Assembly (NCBI RefSeq): GCF_019279795.1
Contig: NC_056732.1
Coordinates: 1,072,189,938-1,072,253,937, forward strand
DNA length: 64,000 nucleotides
Reading direction: 5' to 3'
Source: Protopterus annectens
Taxonomy: Eukaryota > Chordata > Ceratodontiformes > Protopteridae
Below, in pieces: positions 58,801 through 64,000 of this stretch. The notes under the pieces were generated by a model. The model worked only from the letters and a program-made list of their open reading frames with translations, made no database searches and was not told the DNA's origin. Every line of letters starts with the position of its first letter. Position 1 is the first letter of the stretch. The translations under genes were made by a program, and so were the position numbers.

Positions 58801-59299
58801 CACGCAGAACATGCTAATAAAAATTTAAAGTTATAAAAAGTAATTTCTTCTCAAGAAAGCACAATAAAAAGCACTTTATACACTTTTCCAGCCCCAAAAA
58901 GTAAAATAATAAATTTTTCCAGAGAAAGTTTAACCATTAACTTTTACACTGATAGGAAGAAAAGTCTGCTCCTGTTTTGAAACAGTTAGGTCTCAAGACA
59001 GTCTTGTTAAAACAAACTCTTAGAAGAAAAATAACTTTCCTAACCAGGAAATTACAATTAAACACAGGAAAAGGATAGTTTAAGCTAAAAACTGTGTAAC
59101 CAGGAAACTCAAAATTTAGCATAGCATGGCCAGTAAGGCAAAAAAATTGTTTGGTGCTCATACCAGTCTTTTTGGGAAGCTCAGCTCGAGCTGCCTTACA
59201 GAATGTGTGTGTGGAAAGTGCCCTGAAGCTTTGGAAGCTGGCTGTTATATCCCTTGCCAGGGTATAAATCCTATAGCCAGCCTTTCTAATATTTCGAAA

Positions 59300-59629
59300 C
59301 AACCATCAAGCAGAATAGCAAATGCAATGAACTTTAAGAATGTAAATGTGAATGTAAAACATTTAAATGTGAATGCAAATAATTTAAATGCAGATGTAAT
59401 GTCTTATGTAGGTGCGTCATATGATATTAACAATGTGTCACAAGTAGGGGTGGTAGTAAATGGTGTGTATTATGATAATGTATGTTTTAGAAATGAAAGC
59501 ACACTTAATATTGTGAATCTGTCTGATTTAAAGTTGACAGAAACAGCGAAGAAAGTGCTTTTAAGAGGCACAAAGTATGTTCCCACGTTTATTCCATCAC
59601 TTGCTGATCTGCTAGGTGAAATTAAGTGA
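59300..59629 (+). pseudogene. PLE2 N-terminal domain
   Basis: Open reading ends at 59629. After an Asn/Val-rich imperfect repeat (NVNVNVKHLNVNANNLN, 59340-59390) comes LNIVNLSDLKLTETAKKVLLRG and TKYVPT, which matches the 'NLS..LT..E..LL.KGL.F.PT' start of Neptune-like PLE proteins. The in-frame ATG at 59126 lies in the DIRS flank before the target duplication, so the element's own start is inside (an ATG at 59328 is one choice). Confidence 0.66.
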
Positions 59630-60119
59630 TTTTGTAGAAAGCTACATTTGAGCTTTTTTTGGGGGGGTTAAAAAACATGAATCTGAAAAAAATATGGAAG
59701 TATTAACATCTTAAGAAAACAGATAATTCGTTACTTGATCTTTCAGTATATGAAAATCCATTTTGTAATTTAAATGAATGTTATGAGGAAGTTAATGAAA
59801 ATGTCGATGTAAATGTTTCCCAAATCTGTTTTTCTACAGTATATGGAAGATTAAAAATACCTAAGGTGCCTGTATATATTTAATTTAGTCCACCAAAAAA
59901 TTCCAGTGCTGTTTGTGCATTTGAAAATGCATTGTGTAAACAGATAGAAGACATGTATGACCAATATGCTAAAAATGTTAGTGTGTAATTTAAGTAAAGA
60001 ACAGTGGTTAGCACTTAAACAGTTACATAGTGTTACTGATAAATAGGTGTTTAAGCAAGCTAACAAGGGAGGGAACTGGGTTATTTTGAATAAGAAAGAC
60101 TATGATGATATGGTCTTAG

Positions 60120-61243
60120 AATTGTTAACTGACAAAAAAAACCTGTAAGGAGTTACCCTCTAGTCCAATGAAACAATTTAATGAGGGTTTGGTGGAAATG
60201 CTTGAGAGAGGTGAAAGGCTTGGTTTCTTTGATGGTAGAGATGTTAAAAAGTTATATCTAAGAAGTCCTCAGGATGCAAAGTTTTTTCTAATTCCTAAAC
60301 TTCAGAAGTCCTTAACTAAACCCCCAGGAAGACAGACTGTTTCAGGGGTAGGGGCCTATTTACAGAATTTAGGCATTTTTTGGACTCTCAATTAATGGTA
60401 TACCTTCCAAGAATTCAGTCTTACATTAAAAATACATCACACATATTAGAATGTATGAATCGTATACAATGGGAATCAGAATATTATTTTGTATATGTAG
60501 ATGTAAAACCTCTATATAAGAACATTTAAATTGATAAAGATTTGGAAGCGGTTAAAAGGATGATGGGGGAGGGCCCTAAAACCTCTTATTTGTCAGCTGT
60601 TGGAATATGCCCTTACACAACTATTTTGAGTATGAAGGCAAAATGTTTTTGCAGTTGGAAGGGACAACAATGGGGGCGGCTTTTGCCCCCTCATATGCAA
60701 TATTATTTATGTCCAACTTTGAAAATTTGTTTATATATCCAACACAGTTTATGAAGAACAGAATTGTTCTACCTAAACGTTTTACAGATGATCTGATATT
60801 TGTGTGTAAAGGGAAATGCATGAATTTGAGTGCTTTATGGACACACTAAATCAGAATACTTTTGGATTACAGTTCACTTATAGAATAATAGGAAAAACAT
60901 GCAATGTTTGGATGTTGAATTCTATATTGATACAGAGGGAAGTTTGCAATATAAACCTTTTCACAAGGAAACAGCAGTAGAAAACTTCTTGGAAGCTAGT
61001 AGTGCACATCCCCCACATTTAATAAGATCTCTGCCTTATGGTGAATTCAGGAGAATTTCAACTAACATTTCTGATAAAAGTGTATTGGGGAGTGAACTAG
61101 ATAAGGTAAAGAGGAAATTGTGGAAAAGGGGATATAATGGGAATATTACACAGGCGGCCTTGAACAAGCTAAAGGGAAACAAGAAGTGGAATGAGGAGGT
61201 TAATTTTTTTCAGAAGACATTATCAGTTACCAAAGGAAAATAA
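60120..61243 (+). pseudogene. PLE2 reverse transcriptase
   Basis: Pieces in order: EGLVEMLERGERLGFFDGRD, DAKFFLIPKLQKSLTKPPGRQTVSGVGAYLQNLG (RT blocks 1-2, 60270-60385), VDVKPLYKNI (block A, about 60500), MFLQLEGTTMGAAFAPSYAILFM (60637-60710) and KRFTDDLIFVCKGK (active site, 60775-60815). Then FDVEFYIDTEG-like C-terminal sequence and LIRSLPYGEFRRISTNISDKSVL (61020-61080). PLEs have a telomerase-like RT of this layout. Frame changes near 60390, 60600 and 60850 disrupt it. Confidence 0.86.
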
Positions 61244-61276
61244 AGGAGTGGAGCTCATATTTTTTGCGACAAAAAA

Positions 61277-61409
61277 GGGTTGGGAGGGTGGCCTAATGGT
61301 TAAGGTGTTTGCCTTACAAACACAAGGTACAGGGTTTGAGTCTCAAGGGATAACTGGCTAGGCTTAAAATGGCTCGCAAGGGCAGTTAGCCTAGTACTAA
61401 TCTATGAAC
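61277..61409 (+). mobile_element. tRNA-headed SINE sharing the resident LINE's 3' tail
   Basis: A box TGGCCTAATGG (61289-61299), a possible anticodon-arm stem GTGTTT...AAACAC (61305-61323) and B-box-like GGTTTGAGTC (61333-61342) form a tRNA-like head. From 61357 the tail reads GGCTAGGCTTAAAATGG ... TTAGCCTAGTACTAATCTATGAAC, equivalent to the CR1/L2-type LINE ends at 38641-38694 and 41476-41530. The body is only about 130 bp. It sits in PLE2 between RT and endonuclease. Confidence 0.8.
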
Positions 61410-61589
61410 AGTATCTCCTATGAAAATTTTCTCCACTGATGTTTGAAATAATAAAATTGATGGAAAATTTGTAGCCTGTTATTAGAAGGGTTGAAATGGT
61501 AGGAAATTTGTTTCCAGAAAAGGTCAGCTTTTCTTATGTTCACTTTAAAACTCAAGAATTATTAAAATCAAAGAATGAAGACAAAAGTA

Positions 61590-62044
61590 GGGACAGAATT
61601 GGTGTTTTCCCATGTGGGGCCTGTAAAGTATGTAGTTAAAATAAAAAATGCAGATGGTTGGACAATAAATGGAAAAAAGTTTTGGATCAAGAGTGAATTT
61701 AAATGTGATTCGTGGTGTGGTCTACATCATTGGATGTGGATGCATACCTAAGAAATGGTACGTGGGGCAAACAAAAAGAAAGGTAAAATTGAGAATATTG
61801 GAACGGTGTGGTAATATATGAAACAAAAGGATGGAAAGTCCGATTGCTGAGCACTTTTGGACAACACATGGGGGAGATGTTGACAGTTTTTTCTTTAGTG
61901 TACTGGCACAACCTTTTGTGGGGTGTAAACATGGGAAGTAAAGTGTTTAAAAGCAGACTGGAAAAATTAGAAACAAAAATCATTATTAATATAGGCACTT
62001 TATATCCTAGAGGGATGAATTTGGAAGTAAAATGGGACTTGTAA
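61590..62044 (+). pseudogene. PLE2 GIY-YIG endonuclease domain
   Basis: A Cys motif CGACKVC (61614-61634) precedes VVYIIGCGC (GIY-equivalent VYI, about 61720-61740) and WYVGQTKRKVKLRILER (YIG-equivalent YVG, with the catalytic Arg region) and then AEHFWTTHGGDV. The C-end reads FKSRLEKLETKIIINIGTLYPRGMNLEVKW, with the usual PLE 'LYPRGLN' finish before a stop at 62042. Frame changes near 61700 and 61810 break it. Confidence 0.82.
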
Positions 62045-62580
62045 GGTTTATGTACAAATGAACAGACAAGAGGAAAAATAGTTTGATAGTAGATACCATA
62101 TTTATGGTTTTAAGAAAGATAGTAGAAAAATGTAGTGGCATATTTAGCCATTGTTAGTAGGATGAAAGTTAAATATTGGAAGGCACTATTAGTATAGGAC
62201 ATTTAATGTGAAATAAGGAAATGGAAAATTTAACGAGTCATCATATTAATAAATTTAAATACATGAAATAAAGAAATTTTATAATTGTGAGGTGTAAAAT
62301 GTGGAATAAGTTTATAATATGTGAGTGATGCTTTTCATACATGTGAGGAACCTTTAAGGTTTGGGAAGTTAAAGTTATTAAAAGAAATTGTTGACTAACT
62401 AGCACTGTAATTAGGGGGATATAAAATGGCTACTGAATGTAATGAGATTATTCCTTTGAAGGCTGATGGAGCCGAGGTACCAGAATGTGATGTGGAATAA
62501 AGAATTGTAGCTGTACTTTTGCCTGGTTTATTTTATTGAGGAGAATTCCTGTGTCATTGTGGGCTTTGTTTTTTTTTCCA
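62045..62580 (+). other. PLE2 3' untranslated region
   Basis: AT-rich non-coding sequence between the endonuclease stop and the right target duplication, ending in a T-run (62568-62577). No inverted pLTR like that of PLE1 was seen. Confidence 0.55.
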
Positions 62581-62598
62581 GTATAAATCCTATAGCCA

Positions 62599-62640
62599 AG
62601 GCTACCAGTGGACAGTGAATTGTCCTGTTTCTCACATTGG
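62599..62640 (-). mobile_element. DIRS F3 5' terminus beyond PLE2
   Basis: AAGGCTACCAGTGGACAGTGAATT parallels AAAGCTACTGCAGCAGTGATT at the D0 5' end (47450-47470), so this is the outer end of F3 displaced by PLE2. Confidence 0.5.
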
Positions 62641-63590
62641 TGTTTCACGCCATACTCATCATAATATGTAGGTTTTTCAGTTATGAAAATAGGAACATAA
62701 ATTTGAAAATATGAATAAGTAGCAAAAATAAATTTCTCCACTGCAGGACATCCTAGACTTAGTCTTGCTCTTTCTTATGCTGCATATTATTTGCTGGTAA
62801 ATCACTTAAAGAAGCCAGATCCAAAAAAGTTCTGGATGCCATAACATGCCATGGGTGTGAAACTGGAAAGTGAATTAAATGTCCCATTTCACCATGGGAG
62901 TTGACATTATTTCCATTCAAACTCCTCCTTCTGATGACTTAAACTGTCTTATTTTAAAACAAAAAATTGGTGGGCAATGGTGGTTATCCCTTCACCATTA
63001 AGGGTTCGAGTTGCAAGCCTATATTGTTTTTCACAATTGTAAAGTTACTTTGAACCAATCCTTCTTTCGTCTAAAGTTAAGACTGAAATGTAAACAGGCC
63101 TTCTAAGGCCTATCAGCTTCATTGTATGGGTATCCACAAGCAGCATAGTTTTTACTTGGAAATACTTTCCCACTGGTTTGGATGTAGCTGTAGATCTCCT
63201 TTTTCAAAGCTTAGGTCAAAGGTATCCAAGATGACTCTGACTTTCTCAAGGTATCATTTTCTGTTACCAAAAATATGACTGACCTCTGCCTTGCACCTCC
63301 AGTGTACATAGTGATAGGGGTACGGCTGCCTCACAATCCTTTTTCAGAAATGCTTTTGTGGATGACATTTGTGCAGTTATGGGCATCAGTGAAGGCTTTT
63401 GATAGTCATACTTTAGATGTTGCTTCCAGGTACATCTAGATGTTGGTTGGTTTAGATGTTGGTTCCAGGTGCATTTGGAGCTGCCATCATCATGGGTATT
63501 CTGTGAGCCACCCAGGGAGTTTAGTTGGGCACTCTGTGATACAGGTGGCAAAGCTGAAACTGCCAGCAGTCTGATATGAATGTTCTATAA
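62641..63590. other. No gene recognised; short local repeats
   Basis: Only a short repeated motif (AGATGTTG.TTCCAGGT.CAT, near 63415-63470) stands out. No coding or terminal-repeat evidence. Confidence 0.4.
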
Positions 63591-63700
63591 TTAACATAAC
63601 CGTAGATGTCCACAGTATTAATCACTGCTGCAGTAGCCTTGGCTTTGGAATGTCAGGCGTTCTCTAGAAACACTGGGATAAGAGAAACAAGGGAAAGCTG
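63590..63700. repeat. Possible DIRS F-type terminal sequence
   Basis: ACCGTAGATGTCCACAGTA then AATCACTGCTGCAGTAGCCTTGGCT resembles the inverted form of the D0 5' end (AATCACTGCTGCAGTAGCTTTAGCT). Its layout also recalls the ...GTAGATGTTC...GCAGTCATCAC ends of C and E. Confidence 0.45.
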
Positions 63701-63779
63701 TAAAGTCGTCCTGAGCACCACTTATTGACCACATCATTCCCTAGGGAATCCTCCTGAAGGAATAATTAAGGGAGTACTG

Positions 63780-64000
63780 TACTCATGGCTGACACCCTCA
63801 GGCGACCCTCTATCCCCATGATCCTCTGCAGATGATCCAATTGTTGGATGTGGTTGGTTATTTACACACCAAAGGGGGCACTGCACTCAATGACAGGTCT
63901 AATGAGCACTGAATACAGTGGAGACAATAGAGTTCTGAACAAGGCCTTCACCAGCACAAAAAAAAAAAAAAATGATTCAAGACCGTCACTGGATTAAAAG
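63780..64000 (-). mobile_element. LINE RT C-terminal fragment
   Basis: Minus reading gives LSPLYSVLIRPVIECSAPF then ITNHIQQLDHLQRIMGIEGRL, the C-terminal region after RT in CR1/L2-type LINEs. It corresponds to 17340-17420 (LIPHFRPIIEYNTLFGM). The piece runs to the window edge; an A-run is at 63957-63973. Confidence 0.65.

Larger units (their letters stand above)
54200..59261 (-). mobile_element. Decayed DIRS copy F3 (continues at 62599)
   Basis: Recombinase remnants at 55230-54620 include the block at 55010-55065 (CATGGGCAGACATGCTAAAATGG) shared with D0 at 28125-28150. Pol at 57080-55240 has LVTLDLKDVYHIPVHPDF, CIFSSLPYHLEDPLHQEC and RDLFGAKERECLGTS-type RT blocks in three frames. ORF1 remnants fill 58800-57080. 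The 5' end (58800-59261) parallels D0 at 46960-47450. A Penelope-like element is inserted at 59262-62598 and the last 40 bp follow at 62599-62640. Confidence 0.68.
59262..62598 (+). mobile_element. Penelope-like element PLE2 with 18-bp target duplication
   Basis: The 18-bp sequence GTATAAATCCTATAGCCA is found exactly at 59262-59279 and 62581-62598 and nowhere else that I saw. Between them are a PLE N-terminal domain, RT, and GIY-YIG endonuclease, all plus strand. A SINE (61277-61409) is inserted between RT and endonuclease. The flanks join as one DIRS terminus (F3), comparable to the uninterrupted D0 end at 47420-47480. Confidence 0.87.

Noticed and set aside
59126-59629. A single 167-codon protein starting at 59126
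   Set aside because: Its first third is in the DIRS terminus before the 18-bp target duplication; only the later part belongs to PLE2.
61281-61350. A functional tRNA gene
   Set aside because: The acceptor stem does not close, the B box is altered, and a LINE-type tail follows, so it is a SINE head.

Overview
The window looks like vertebrate nuclear DNA from a species with a very large, retrotransposon-swollen genome. The repeat mix is tyrosine-recombinase DIRS elements, Penelope-like elements (PLEs), CR1/L2-type and L1 LINEs, and tRNA-derived SINEs including a V-SINE-like core. This best suits an amphibian (salamander or caecilian) or a lungfish; I cannot separate these from sequence alone. 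The only host gene part I can support is one 110-bp exon on the minus strand (15294-15403). It encodes the DFG-to-APE activation segment of a GCK-VI kinase, most likely OXSR1 (otherwise its paralogue STK39). On that reading the whole window is intronic to one minus-strand gene.

Layout: 1-4880 DIRS A (minus; its 3' end lies outside the window), inserted in DIRS B (4881-8620). 8622-12060 degraded CR1/L2-type LINE with esterase-type ORF1, endonuclease and RT (plus). 12060-14010 L1-clade LINE fragment (plus). 14010-16020 mostly unique sequence with the kinase exon. 16021-22499 Penelope-like element PLE1 (plus) with inverted terminal copies and a 15-bp target duplication, itself broken by a minus-strand CR1/L2-type LINE (16843-19580, which carries a further nested LINE end) and a plus-strand LINE 3' end (20345-21357). 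22500-23610 no recognisable feature. 23612-27738 DIRS C.

From 27739 an old DIRS copy (D0) runs in three pieces (27739-29078, 35118-37450, 46757-47500). It is split by two younger DIRS elements: D (29079-35117, GC-rich, best preserved) and E (37451-46756). E contains two LINE 3' ends and a 2.65-kb near-identical tandem duplication whose junction holds the second LINE end. 47741-47965 and 49181-49529 are tRNA-headed SINEs, the second bounded by target duplications.

The remainder, 49740-62640, is three strongly decayed DIRS copies of the D0-like type (F1-F3). The end of F3 is split by a second Penelope-like element (PLE2, 59262-62598, 18-bp target duplication). PLE2 holds a SINE whose 3' tail matches the tail of the window's CR1/L2-type LINE. 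A LINE fragment closes the window.

All mobile-element genes show frameshifts or stops; none looks fully active, with DIRS D closest. The relationships are those of transposon succession: younger DIRS in older DIRS, LINEs in DIRS and PLEs, PLE in a DIRS terminus, and a SINE apparently sharing its mobilising tail with a resident LINE. No promoters, CRISPR arrays or stand-alone RNA genes were found. Element names A-F, D0, PLE1 and PLE2 are labels for this window only.
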